The position numbers were made by a program, and so were the translations under genes. Below are positions 1 to 6,489 of a DNA stretch of 7,739 bases, piece by piece; position 1 is the first letter of the stretch, and every line of letters begins with the position of its first letter. The notes under the pieces are model-generated. The model was not told where the DNA came from. It made no database searches and saw only the letters and a list, made by a program, of their open reading frames with translations. The DNA comes from Methylomonas sp. (lineage in GTDB: Bacteria > Pseudomonadota > Gammaproteobacteria > Methylococcales > Methylomonadaceae), in the NCBI GenBank assembly GCA_028688235.1, contig JAQTYP010000149.1, forward strand, positions 1 to 7,739, in the 5' to 3' direction.

Positions 1-21
1 GCCCCAGCTGAATGTCCATCA

Positions 22-534
22 ATGTTAATCGATAGTCTGTCTTTATTGTTTGCCTTTACTTCATTCATCAGCTGGTTCGAGGCCGCGATGATCGCCGCGG
101 CATTTTTCGCGCTGATTTATGCCATTACACCGGAACCCTTGCCGGAGTGGACGGTACGCATTCCGCCGACTTTGTATTTCTATTTGCAATGGAGCTGGTT
201 GGGCTATTTACAACTGAAAGACGCGTTCTGGCCTTTTTTTATAGTATTTAACGCCGTTTTGTTTTACATCGATTATCGCATTCAAGAGGGTACGTTTACC
301 GTCGCGAGTTGGGTCACTATGCATGCCATTATGGCTATGCCGTTGATTTACTGGATCGGCGCAGTCTGGCGCTGCTCTAAAAATTGCCAAAGCCGAAACT
401 GGGCGAGCGTGGCGCGATGGTTGACGGTAGCGGCTTTTTGCGACTTGGCGCTTCGTTGGGTTATTTATCACTATTTTCCCAACATTATGTTTAGTTGTCA
501 GCAGATGGTCATTCATTGGGGAGACTGCATCTAA
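22..534 (+). CDS. Hypothetical multi-pass membrane protein
   Basis: I do not recognise the family. The 170-residue product is very hydrophobic and aromatic. Likely membrane segments lie around residues 5-34 (one long or two short), 50-65, 69-86, 94-115 and 130-151, so it should be an inner-membrane protein with about five spans. A short polar loop with several Cys, Lys and Arg residues sits near 117-128. The ATG at 22 has no visible ribosome binding site, and the frame stays open to the window's left edge, so the true start may lie upstream. The TAA stop abuts the GTG start of the photolyase gene, so the two are probably co-transcribed and perhaps translationally coupled. Small membrane proteins of unknown function are common in photolyase/lipocalin neighbourhoods of gammaproteobacteria, but I could not match this one to a named DUF. 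That it is a gene is fairly sure; its function is unknown. Confidence 0.7.
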   Translation: MLIDSLSLLFAFTSFISWFEAAMIAAAFFALIYAITPEPLPEWTVRIPPTLYFYLQWSWLGYLQLKDAFWPFFIVFNAVLFYIDYRIQEGTFTVASWVTMHAIMAMPLIYWIGAVWRCSKNCQSRNWASVARWLTVAAFCDLALRWVIYHYFPNIMFSCQQMVIHWGDCI

Positions 535-1917
535 GTGGATCATATCGCTATGAGCAAACGCTATTTAACGTCGCTGTTTGTTTTTCGCCGCGATTTGCGT
601 CTGTTCGACAATAACGGATTGAATGCCGCTTTGCGAGAATCCCAACGGGTATTAGCCTGTTTTATATTCGATCCCCGGCAAATCGAGCCTCATCCTTACC
701 AAAGCCAACCCGGCCTGCAATTCATGCTGGAGACATTGGAGGACTTGCAGTGCCAGCTCATCGAGCAGGGTGGACGACTCCATTGGTTTAGGGGGCGTCC
801 TGAGTCCGTCATCGTTCAGCTTAAACAAAGTCATGGCGTGGAGGCCGTGTTCGTCAACCGGGATTACACGCCATTCAGCCGGCAACGCGATGCGGAAATA
901 AAGCGGGTATGCGGTGAATTAGGTATTCAGTTTCATAGCATAGCCGACGCCTTATTGAACGAACCCGAAGCAGTCTTAAAAGACGATGGCTCTTCATATC
1001 GGGTCTTCACCTCGTTTTACCATAGGGCGATGAAAATACCCGTCAAAATGCCGCAAACTCAGGTTTCTGGTTGTTTTATCCAGGCGCAATCCGGCGATGC
1101 CAATCTACTCGATCGTTACAAAAAATCGACTCATAGTCTGTCGATCGGGAGCCGTAAAGCGGCTTTGGAGCGGTTGGATGCACTCGAGGTTTGTCGTAAT
1201 TATGGCTTTCAGCGTGATTTCCCATCCGATTCCGCAACCAGCGATTTGTCGGCCTTTTTGAAATTCGGTTGCTGCTCGATCCGCGAAGCCTATTATGCCG
1301 TACTGAATTCATTGGGCGGCGAGCATCCCTTGTTACGCCAGTTTTATTGGCGCGATTTTTTCGCACATGTGGGATTTCATTTCCCGCACGTCTTCGGGCA
1401 TGCTTTTCATCGGCGTTACGATGCTATCGGTTGGCGCAACGACGAAACCGAGTTTACGGCATGGATGGAGGGACGAACGGGCTTTCCAATCGTCGATGCC
1501 GGCATGCGGCAGTTGAAGCAAACGGGTTGCATGCACAATAGAGTCCGCATGATTACGGCATCGTTTTTGGTCAAGGACTTGCAGATCGATTGGCGATGGG
1601 GGGAACGATATTTTGCGCGCCATTTGCTGGATTACGATCCTTGCGTAAACAATGGTAACTGGCAGTGGGCGGCTTCCACCGGTTGCGATGCCCAGCCTTT
1701 TTTTCGAATCTTCAATCCCTGGCTGCAACAAAAGAAGTTCGACGCCGATTGTCTTTATATCAAACGCTGGCTGCCGGAACTGAAATCTCATTCGCCCACC
1801 AATATTCATAATGGGTATAAAAACCCGTCGACCGGCGATTATCCGTCGCCCATAGTCAATCATGTATCGCGCAGTCAACAATCCAAGGCCATGTTTCGAC
1901 AAGCCCAGGGAACCTGA
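535..1917 (+). CDS. phrB: Cryptochrome/photolyase family protein (deoxyribodipyrimidine photolyase)
   Basis: Class I photolyase-type flavoprotein, expected to repair UV-induced pyrimidine dimers using blue light and FAD. The N-terminal antenna-binding Rossmann domain starts with FVFRRDLRLFDN (residues 15-26). The helical FAD domain carries GFPIVDAGMRQL (316-327), MHNRVRM (333-339), KDLQIDWRWGERYF (347-360) and NNGNWQWAAS (372-381). By alignment from memory with E. coli PhrB, W376, W353 and W300 match the electron-transfer triad W382-W359-W306, N372 matches the flavin-tuning N378, and W272 matches the dimer-stacking W277. Two substrate-pocket positions differ: E274 is Q269 and W338 is C332. 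Length (460 residues) is normal. The GTG at 535 follows GGGGAG at 518-523 with an 11-nt gap; the ATG at 550 is an alternative start with a poorer site. The next gene follows after 3 nt. Family membership is certain; CPD specificity is likely but less sure because of the two substitutions. Confidence 0.95.
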   Translation: MDHIAMSKRYLTSLFVFRRDLRLFDNNGLNAALRESQRVLACFIFDPRQIEPHPYQSQPGLQFMLETLEDLQCQLIEQGGRLHWFRGRPESVIVQLKQSHGVEAVFVNRDYTPFSRQRDAEIKRVCGELGIQFHSIADALLNEPEAVLKDDGSSYRVFTSFYHRAMKIPVKMPQTQVSGCFIQAQSGDANLLDRYKKSTHSLSIGSRKAALERLDALEVCRNYGFQRDFPSDSATSDLSAFLKFGCCSIREAYYAVLNSLGGEHPLLRQFYWRDFFAHVGFHFPHVFGHAFHRRYDAIGWRNDETEFTAWMEGRTGFPIVDAGMRQLKQTGCMHNRVRMITASFLVKDLQIDWRWGERYFARHLLDYDPCVNNGNWQWAASTGCDAQPFFRIFNPWLQQKKFDADCLYIKRWLPELKSHSPTNIHNGYKNPSTGDYPSPIVNHVSRSQQSKAMFRQAQGT

Positions 1918-1920
1918 TTC

Positions 1921-2439
1921 ATGTCTCGAATGATCCTTTTTTGTCTTGCTGTTTCACTCAGTGCTTGTACCGGCATTCCTGAAGGCGTCAGGCCGGTAAG
2001 CGGTTTCGAATTGCAGCGCTATCTGGGCACGTGGCACGAAATTGCGCGCCTGGATCACAGTTTCGAAAGAGGTTTGATAGCCGTTACCGCCGACTACAGT
2101 CTGCGCGACGATGGCGGTGTCAGGGTTATCAATAGTGGTTATGACGTAGCCGAAAAACGCCGCCGTTCGGCAGAGGGGAGGGCATACTTTCTCGAAACAC
2201 CCGATATGGGTCGATTGAAAGTGGCGTTTTTTTGGCCTTTTTACGGCGCCTATAACATCGTTGCGTTGGATAAAGACGACTATCGCTACGTGATGATCGC
2301 CGGAAACACCAAGGATTATTTGTGGATTTTGGCGCGTAGTCCGGTGTTGGAAGACCAGATCCTGCAAACTTTGGTCGATCAAGCCAAAGCCTTGGGCTTT
2401 CCAACCGAAGCATTGATTTATCTAAAATCAGGACAATGA
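1921..2439 (+). CDS. blc: Outer-membrane lipocalin lipoprotein Blc
   Basis: Bacterial lipocalin, an eight-stranded barrel anchored to the outer membrane by a lipidated cysteine. Family members bind fatty acids or lysophospholipids and are linked to membrane maintenance under stress. Residues 1-15 form a lipoprotein signal peptide ending in the lipobox LSAC, with C16 as the lipidated residue and Thr at +2, which favours outer-membrane sorting. The lipocalin signature is YLGTWHEIARLDHSFERG (residues 34-51), followed by YSLRDDGG (59-66), VINSGYD (69-75), FFWPFYGAYNIVALD (103-117) and DYLWILARSP (132-141). The match to E. coli Blc is close along the whole length. The ATG has AGGGAA at 1907-1912, 8 nt upstream. 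The gene sits 3 nt after the photolyase stop and 1 nt before the next start, so it is almost certainly in the same operon. This suggests repair or clearance of photo-oxidised lipids, which is inference. Confidence 0.96.
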   Translation: MSRMILFCLAVSLSACTGIPEGVRPVSGFELQRYLGTWHEIARLDHSFERGLIAVTADYSLRDDGGVRVINSGYDVAEKRRRSAEGRAYFLETPDMGRLKVAFFWPFYGAYNIVALDKDDYRYVMIAGNTKDYLWILARSPVLEDQILQTLVDQAKALGFPTEALIYLKSGQ

Positions 2440-2440
2440 C

Positions 2441-3382
2441 ATGACGACCATACCCGTTGGCATCAGCAGTTGTTTGTTGGGGCATCAAGTGCGCTACGAC
2501 GGCGCCCATAAATACCACAGCTATATAGAGCGCACGTTGGGGCAATATTTTCAGTTTCTAGCCTTTTGTCCGGAAGTCGAGGCTGGCTTAGGGGTGCCGC
2601 GGCAGGCGGTGCAGTTACGCGAAATCGAGCATCGGATTCGGGTGGTGGGTGTTAAAGACCATGGTTTGGATGTTACCGAGGAACTCATGCAAGTCGGCGA
2701 CAAGCAGCGCGACTGGTTGCAGGGACTTTGCGGATATATCTTGAAGAAGGACTCGCCCAGTTGCGGCATGGAGCGGGTCAAAGTCTATAAACACGACGTG
2801 CCGGCGAAAAATGGGGTAGGGGTGTTTGCCGCCTTCTTACTGCAACATTTTCCAGCTTTGCCTATCGAAGAGGAAGGCCGTTTGGGCGATTCTGTGTTGA
2901 GGGAAAACTTCATTCAACGGGTCTTCGTTCGCCATCGTTGGCGGCAACTCTGCCAGCAAGGTTTGACGGTGCATGCGTTGATGACGTTTCACAGTCGGCA
3001 TAAATTGATTGCGATGAGCCATGATCAGCTGCGCGCCAAAGAACTAGGCAGGCTGCTTTCTGGAGCGACAAGCGATAATTTGGACGATGTTGCCGAGCGT
3101 TATCTGCTGGAGTTAATGGCTTGCCTGAAAATCGTCGCAACCCGTGGCAACCACGTCAACGTGTTGCAGCATATACAAGGCTATCTGAAAACCAAGCTGG
3201 ATAGCGACGACAAACAGGAATTGCTCGAAACCATAGAATGTTATCGCTTGGGTAGCGTACCTTTGATCGTACCATTGACTCTGCTACGTCATCATTTCAG
3301 AAAACAGCCGGATGCGTTTATCGAAAACTCTTATTACATGATGCCGCATCCGGCTGAATTATCCTTGCTTAACGAAATTTGA
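2441..3382 (+). CDS. rudS: DUF523-DUF1722 protein, RudS/TudS-type tRNA 4-thiouridine desulfidase
   Basis: Two-domain protein. The N-terminal DUF523 domain (about residues 3-145) has the three cysteines expected to hold a [4Fe-4S] cluster in TudS-type desulfidases: C11 in SSCLLG, C43 in FCPEVEAGLGVPR and C108 in KKDSPSCG. The C-terminal DUF1722 domain (about 180-300, YbgA-like) has FHSRHKLIAMSH (183-194) and YRLGSVPLIVPLTLLRHH (268-285). Proteins with this fusion have been described as RudS, which converts 4-thiouridine in tRNA back to uridine, with DUF1722 assisting tRNA recognition; single-domain DUF523 enzymes act on 2-thiouracil. In E. coli a stand-alone DUF1722 gene (ybgA) also sits beside phr. 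The ATG follows AGGA at 2430-2433 with a 7-nt gap, 1 nt after the lipocalin stop. Domain calls are firm; activity on s4U is transferred from the family and untested here. Confidence 0.9.
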   Translation: MTTIPVGISSCLLGHQVRYDGAHKYHSYIERTLGQYFQFLAFCPEVEAGLGVPRQAVQLREIEHRIRVVGVKDHGLDVTEELMQVGDKQRDWLQGLCGYILKKDSPSCGMERVKVYKHDVPAKNGVGVFAAFLLQHFPALPIEEEGRLGDSVLRENFIQRVFVRHRWRQLCQQGLTVHALMTFHSRHKLIAMSHDQLRAKELGRLLSGATSDNLDDVAERYLLELMACLKIVATRGNHVNVLQHIQGYLKTKLDSDDKQELLETIECYRLGSVPLIVPLTLLRHHFRKQPDAFIENSYYMMPHPAELSLLNEI

Positions 3383-3466
3383 ACGCGGCGTTATACAATA
3401 GCCCACTTTATGCTCGCAAATTTCCGTCGCATTTGACCAAACCAGAATAATTTATAAGGAACCGTT

Positions 3467-4858
3467 ATGGAAAATCTGCAAAAACTGATGCCCTATTTTC
3501 AAGACCAGTTACTCCAATGGTATCGACTGACGTTGGAGAGGCCTGATTATGCGGTGGCTGTGGCCTTTTCGGTTTGGTTGTTGATGGCAGTTTTCTACAG
3601 CATCCGTATTGCTTTCTTAAAAAAGGATATCGCAAAGCTCGCAAAAGCAAATGCCGACATCCAGGCCGGATTAGACGATGCTCAAAAACAGAATCAAACA
3701 CAACAGCAACAATTGACTGAAGTCAGCGAGCAATTGCAAAATGCAGTGCAATTGGCAGAAGCGGAGATGCAGCGCGCAAATACAGCGGAACAACGTTTGA
3801 ACGCCAGCAATCAGGAATTGGCCGCCGGCCTGGCTAATCTGGTCGAATCTTTCGAACTGACCCTACATAACCTGCCGTCGGCCAATTCCGACAATTTGAT
3901 TCCCGAATATCAATCGGTCATCGGCCGCGTTGCCGAGCGCTTCAAAAACGAACAGCAGGCGAAAACCCAATTGCAATTGTCGTTTCATGCCGAATCGGCA
4001 AAATTGGCCGAAAAAGAAATGTTGATTACCAGTTTGCAACATAGGCTGGATAGCCAGACTCAGCAACTAGCGCAAATGGAATTAGCGATAGAGCAATACG
4101 AAGCCGCTCAGCGGCAATTGCAAGTCGACAGAGAGCAGCAATTGGCCGAGGCCATGGCCAAACAACAAGCGGAAACCGCCAAGTTGGCCGAGTTGAAAAT
4201 AAAAGAGCAACAGGCCAAGCAAACGCAAGCGGCGGTTGTCTCTATCGAATCGGCTGTGGAAAAAACAGTGCCCCCGGTCAAACCGGCCGAGATGCCAGTC
4301 AAGCCCGTCGAAACAGCACCGTTTATTGATTCTAAGCCGGAGCCCATTAAGGCTCGAACTGTGCCGGTCGATAAGCCTGCAGCCACGATTTCTACGCCAG
4401 TAGTTGCCACAGAGAAAGGCACTAAGGCGGCCGAAGACAGCAAATTCAAAGGTCTATTCGGCAGGGCCATGGAAAAATTCTCCAAAATGGATGAAAAACT
4501 GGGTAGCCCAAGGGCGGTTAAAGTCGATCACGAGCCGGAAAACGCGATTGAGGAAGTAAAAGCTGTCGAGGCGGAGCCCATTAGAGTCGTCCAGGCCGAA
4601 GAAAAGCCGGCTGAACTTAAACAAGAGCCAAAAGCCGCAGCAGGCGTAGCCGCCAAAATGGGAGGGCTATTTGGCGGGTTTAAAAAATCGCAGCACAAAC
4701 AAGTCGTTGTAGATATATCGACATCACCAATCGAAGTGAAGATCGAAGAGCCAATTCCGGAGCCGGAAATTCCGGTAGCTGTTGATGAGGCAGTAGAATC
4801 CGGTAAAAAAATGCCGTCCCAATTGACAGGCTTATTCGGTAAGTTTAAAAAGAAATAA
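3467..4858 (+). CDS. Membrane-anchored coiled-coil protein with three GLFG motifs
   Basis: No family recognised. The 463-residue product starts with a short amphipathic stretch (1-27), then one membrane span at about 28-50 with no signal-peptide cleavage motif. Residues 52-130 and 155-256 are rich in Gln, Ala, Glu, Leu and Lys and have the look of a long coiled coil, broken near 131-150 by a Pro/Asn-containing hinge. From about 265 on, the chain is Pro/Val/Glu/Lys-rich and probably disordered. Three similar short motifs are set in this tail: FKGLFGRAMEKF (327-338), MGGLFGGFKKS (398-408) and LTGLFGKFKKK (453-463, the very C-terminus). By the positive-inside rule, the LKK after the span places the coiled coil and tail in the cytoplasm. 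ATG at 3467 has AAGGA at 3456-3460 with a 6-nt gap. It stands apart from the operon before it and ends about 60 nt before the tRNA promoter, so it is probably monocistronic. A structural or scaffold role is a guess. Confidence 0.85.
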   Translation: MENLQKLMPYFQDQLLQWYRLTLERPDYAVAVAFSVWLLMAVFYSIRIAFLKKDIAKLAKANADIQAGLDDAQKQNQTQQQQLTEVSEQLQNAVQLAEAEMQRANTAEQRLNASNQELAAGLANLVESFELTLHNLPSANSDNLIPEYQSVIGRVAERFKNEQQAKTQLQLSFHAESAKLAEKEMLITSLQHRLDSQTQQLAQMELAIEQYEAAQRQLQVDREQQLAEAMAKQQAETAKLAELKIKEQQAKQTQAAVVSIESAVEKTVPPVKPAEMPVKPVETAPFIDSKPEPIKARTVPVDKPAATISTPVVATEKGTKAAEDSKFKGLFGRAMEKFSKMDEKLGSPRAVKVDHEPENAIEEVKAVEAEPIRVVQAEEKPAELKQEPKAAAGVAAKMGGLFGGFKKSQHKQVVVDISTSPIEVKIEEPIPEPEIPVAVDEAVESGKKMPSQLTGLFGKFKKK

Positions 4859-4920
4859 GTCCTTACTCCTGCTTCGACAGAAACTGAAAGGCGAAGTCAG
4901 GCTATGGCAAAAAGTATCGA

Positions 4921-4948
4921 TTGACTTCAATAGGGATTGAACTATAAT
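4921..4948 (+). promoter_or_regulatory. Sigma-70 promoter of tRNA-Leu
   Basis: TTGACT (4921-4926) and a perfect TATAAT (4943-4948) are separated by 16 nt. Transcription should start near 4955, about 8-10 nt before the tRNA. This is a near-consensus promoter, as expected for a stable RNA gene. The stretch from 4859 to 4920 holds no other gene that I can see. Confidence 0.85.
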
Positions 4949-4963
4949 TTCGAGCTTAATGAT

Positions 4964-5050
4964 GCCTCGGTGGCGAAATAGGTAGACGCACGAGACTTAA
5001 AATCTCGCGGGGGTAACCCCGTACCGGTTCGATTCCGGTCTGAGGCACCA
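4964..5050 (+). tRNA. tRNA-Leu (anticodon UAA)
   Basis: The 87-nt cloverleaf includes an encoded CCA (5048-5050). The acceptor stem GCCTCGG (4964-4970) pairs with CTGAGGC (5040-5046) with one G-T pair. The anticodon stem CGAGA/TCTCG (4991-4995 with 5003-5007) closes the loop CTTAAAA, giving anticodon TAA at 4998-5000. A long variable arm, GGGG/CCCC around 5009-5020, is typical of a class II tRNA-Leu. The T arm is ACCGG/CCGGT (5023-5027 with 5035-5039) with loop TTCGATT. It reads UUA and, by wobble, UUG codons. It has its own promoter directly upstream and a terminator downstream, and an integrase gene follows, so its 3' end is probably the insertion site of a mobile element. Confidence 0.97.
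5023..5050 (+). other. Probable attL core within the tRNA-Leu 3' end
   Basis: P4/IntS-type integrases usually recombine in the T-arm-to-CCA part of a tRNA gene, and the element's copy of that segment keeps the tRNA whole. The integrase gene starts about 200 nt after the CCA, so the core should lie in or overlap this stretch. The exact limits cannot be seen because the matching attR repeat is outside the window. Confidence 0.5.
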
Positions 5051-5066
5051 AATCATAAAATCAGGT

Positions 5067-5145
5067 GGTAACACTTGGTAACAAAACCCGCAAGCTACAA
5101 GGCTTGGCGGGTTTTTTTATGCCTCACGCCGTAACACCTAACACC
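5067..5145 (+). repeat. Short TAACA direct repeats, candidate integrase arm sites
   Basis: GGTAACA occurs at 5067-5073 and 5077-5083, exactly 10 bp apart (one helical turn). TAACACC occurs as a perfect tandem pair at 5132-5138 and 5139-5145. The shared core TAACA therefore appears four times between the tRNA and the integrase gene. The position fits arm-type binding sites of a tyrosine integrase or its excisionase, but the motifs are short and could be chance. Confidence 0.4.
5085..5118 (+). terminator. Rho-independent terminator after tRNA-Leu
   Basis: AACCCGC (5085-5091) pairs with GCGGGTT (5107-5113), and AAGC (5092-5095) pairs with GCTT (5102-5105), with one bulged G at 5106 and a 6-nt loop. 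A run of seven T residues (5112-5118) follows the stem. It would end the tRNA transcript. It lies on the element side of the presumed crossover, so the element itself may supply it. Confidence 0.88.
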
Positions 5146-5152
5146 ACCAAAG

Positions 5153-5176
5153 AACCAACACAGTGTTGGTTTTTTT
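5153..5176 (+). terminator. Second terminator-like hairpin
   Basis: AACCAAC (5153-5159) pairs perfectly with GTTGGTT (5165-5171) around the loop ACAGT, and the T run is 5170-5176. It looks like a small intrinsic terminator that would insulate the integrase from tRNA read-through. It could also take part in a switch, because its right arm can pair with a sequence further downstream (5208-5213). Confidence 0.7.
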
Positions 5177-5213
5177 GTTGGTATCTGCCATCATGCCCGC
5201 ACCCGATACCAAC
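5177..5213 (+). promoter_or_regulatory. 9-bp inverted repeat in the integrase leader
   Basis: GTTGGTATC (5177-5185) and GATACCAAC (5205-5213) are perfect inverted repeats around a 19-nt loop, 40 nt before the integrase start codon. It could be an RNA hairpin in the leader, an operator half-site pair or an integrase/excisionase binding site. The left arm shares GTTGGT with the right arm of the preceding hairpin. Confidence 0.5.
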
Positions 5214-5253
5214 AAAACCGCCCGCAAGTGGCGCCATTCATGGAGCGTTCGCC

Positions 5254-6471
5254 ATGCTGACCGATACCGAAATCCGAAAAGTCAAACCCACCGAAAAGCC
5301 GCAAAAAATCAGCGACGGCGGCGGCCTGTTTTTACTGGTCACGCCGCAAGGCAGCAAACTATGGCGAATGGCCTACCGCTTTGCCGGCAAGCAAAATACC
5401 TTGGCTATTGGCGAATATCCGACTATCGGGCTTGCCGATGCCCGCGCCAAGCGCGAGGAGGCCAAAAAGCAGCTTGCCAACGGTATCGACCCATCGGCCG
5501 CCAAGAAAGCCGCCAAAGCGGCCAGCCAAGACGCCGCGGCAAATAGCTTCGAAGTCATTGCCCGCGAATGGCACGATACTTACATGGCGAACAAGAGCGT
5601 AGACCACGCCAAGCGGACCATGACAACCTTGGAAAAAGACGTATTCCCCTGGCTTGGAAAATTGCCGATTACCGGCATAGAAGCCCCCGACGTGTTGACC
5701 GCGATTAAGCGCATCGAGCAACGCGGAGCCAATGAGATTGCCAAGAAAGCCAAGCAGTCAATTGGGCAAGTCTTCCGCTACGCCATCGCCACCGGCCGCG
5801 CTGTTAGAAACCCGGTTCCCGATCTGCAAGGCGCATTTACGCCCACCACCGCCAAACATCACGCCGCCATTACCGACCCCGCGCAAATCGGCGCTTTGCT
5901 GAGAGCCTGCGACGGCTATACCGGAAATTTCGTTACCCATTGCGCCTTGAAGCTGTCGTTTCTGGTCATGCTGAGGCCCGGCGAAATACGTCAAGCCGAA
6001 TGGACGGAAATCGACCTAGATCGCGCGGAATGGCGCATTCCGGCCGCCAAGATGAAGATGAGAGACGAACATATCATTCCGCTATCCCGGCAGGCGCTGG
6101 CCATCTTCGAGGAAATCAAGCCGCTGACCGGCTCTGGGCGCTTTGTGTTTCCATCGGTGCGGAGCAATGCCCGGCCTATGTCTGAAAACACCGTAAACGG
6201 CGCATTGCGGCGGCTGGGCTACACCGGCGAGGAAATGACCGCCCACGGATTCCGGGGTATGGCATCGACCCGGCTCAACGAAGCCCATCTGTTCCACCCG
6301 GACGCCATAGAGCGCCAACTTGCCCACGGCGAGCAAAACAGCGTCAGAGCCGCCTATAACCGGGCGCAATATTTGCCGGAACGGGTAAAGATGTTGCAAT
6401 GGTGGGCCGACTACCTGGACAGCTTGAAGGAAGGCGCGGCCGTCGTGCCGTTTCAACGTAAGAGCGCATAA
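5254..6471 (+). CDS. P4/IntS-family tyrosine recombinase (integrase)
   Basis: Site-specific recombinase of a tRNA-targeting mobile element. It cuts and rejoins att sites through a 3'-phosphotyrosine link. The 405-residue product has the usual three parts: an N-terminal DUF4102 arm-binding domain (about 1-90, with LTDTEIRKVKP and DGGGLFLLV), a SAM-like core-binding domain (about 97-195) and the catalytic domain (about 200-385). Expected active-site residues are present: R241 in LRPGE, a lysine at K266 or K268 in the KMKMRDEHIIPLS hairpin, H331 and R334 in HGFRGM, H358 in ERQLAHG and nucleophile Y368 in AAYNR. I chose ATG 5254 because GGAG (5242-5245) lies 8 nt upstream and the protein then starts as the family does. 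An in-frame GTG at 5065 would translate through both terminators and is rejected. The gene reads away from the tRNA and looks intact. Confidence 0.95.
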   Translation: MLTDTEIRKVKPTEKPQKISDGGGLFLLVTPQGSKLWRMAYRFAGKQNTLAIGEYPTIGLADARAKREEAKKQLANGIDPSAAKKAAKAASQDAAANSFEVIAREWHDTYMANKSVDHAKRTMTTLEKDVFPWLGKLPITGIEAPDVLTAIKRIEQRGANEIAKKAKQSIGQVFRYAIATGRAVRNPVPDLQGAFTPTTAKHHAAITDPAQIGALLRACDGYTGNFVTHCALKLSFLVMLRPGEIRQAEWTEIDLDRAEWRIPAAKMKMRDEHIIPLSRQALAIFEEIKPLTGSGRFVFPSVRSNARPMSENTVNGALRRLGYTGEEMTAHGFRGMASTRLNEAHLFHPDAIERQLAHGEQNSVRAAYNRAQYLPERVKMLQWWADYLDSLKEGAAVVPFQRKSA

Positions 6472-6489
6472 CCGCAAGGAGAAAAGCCC

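Noticed and set aside
1333..1902. 189-codon open frame on the minus strand inside the photolyase gene
   Set aside because: It lies wholly opposite a strongly conserved coding sequence, and its product shows no recognisable motif; it is a frame shadow.
3383..3466. Promoter for the coiled-coil gene (TACAAT at 3394-3399)
   Set aside because: The -10-like hexamer has no -35 partner at a proper distance (AACGAA at 17 nt). A promoter is expected here, but I cannot place it.
4108..4485. 125-codon minus-strand frame with a Ser/Thr/Gly/Ala-rich product
   Set aside because: It is the reverse reading of the low-complexity tail of the coiled-coil gene, and no start signal is evident.
4451..4858. GLFG motifs as a sign of nucleoporin-like FG repeats
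   Set aside because: There are only three motifs, each followed by basic residues, in a bacterial membrane-anchored protein; resemblance to nucleoporin FG domains is superficial.
4872..4896. Hairpin CTTCG...CGAAG after the coiled-coil gene as a terminator
   Set aside because: The stem is only 5 bp with a 15-nt loop and no T run, so it does not qualify as an intrinsic terminator.
5065..5253. Integrase N-terminal extension from GTG 5065
   Set aside because: It would translate through two terminator hairpins and has no family counterpart; ATG 5254 has a good ribosome binding site and matches the usual N-terminus.
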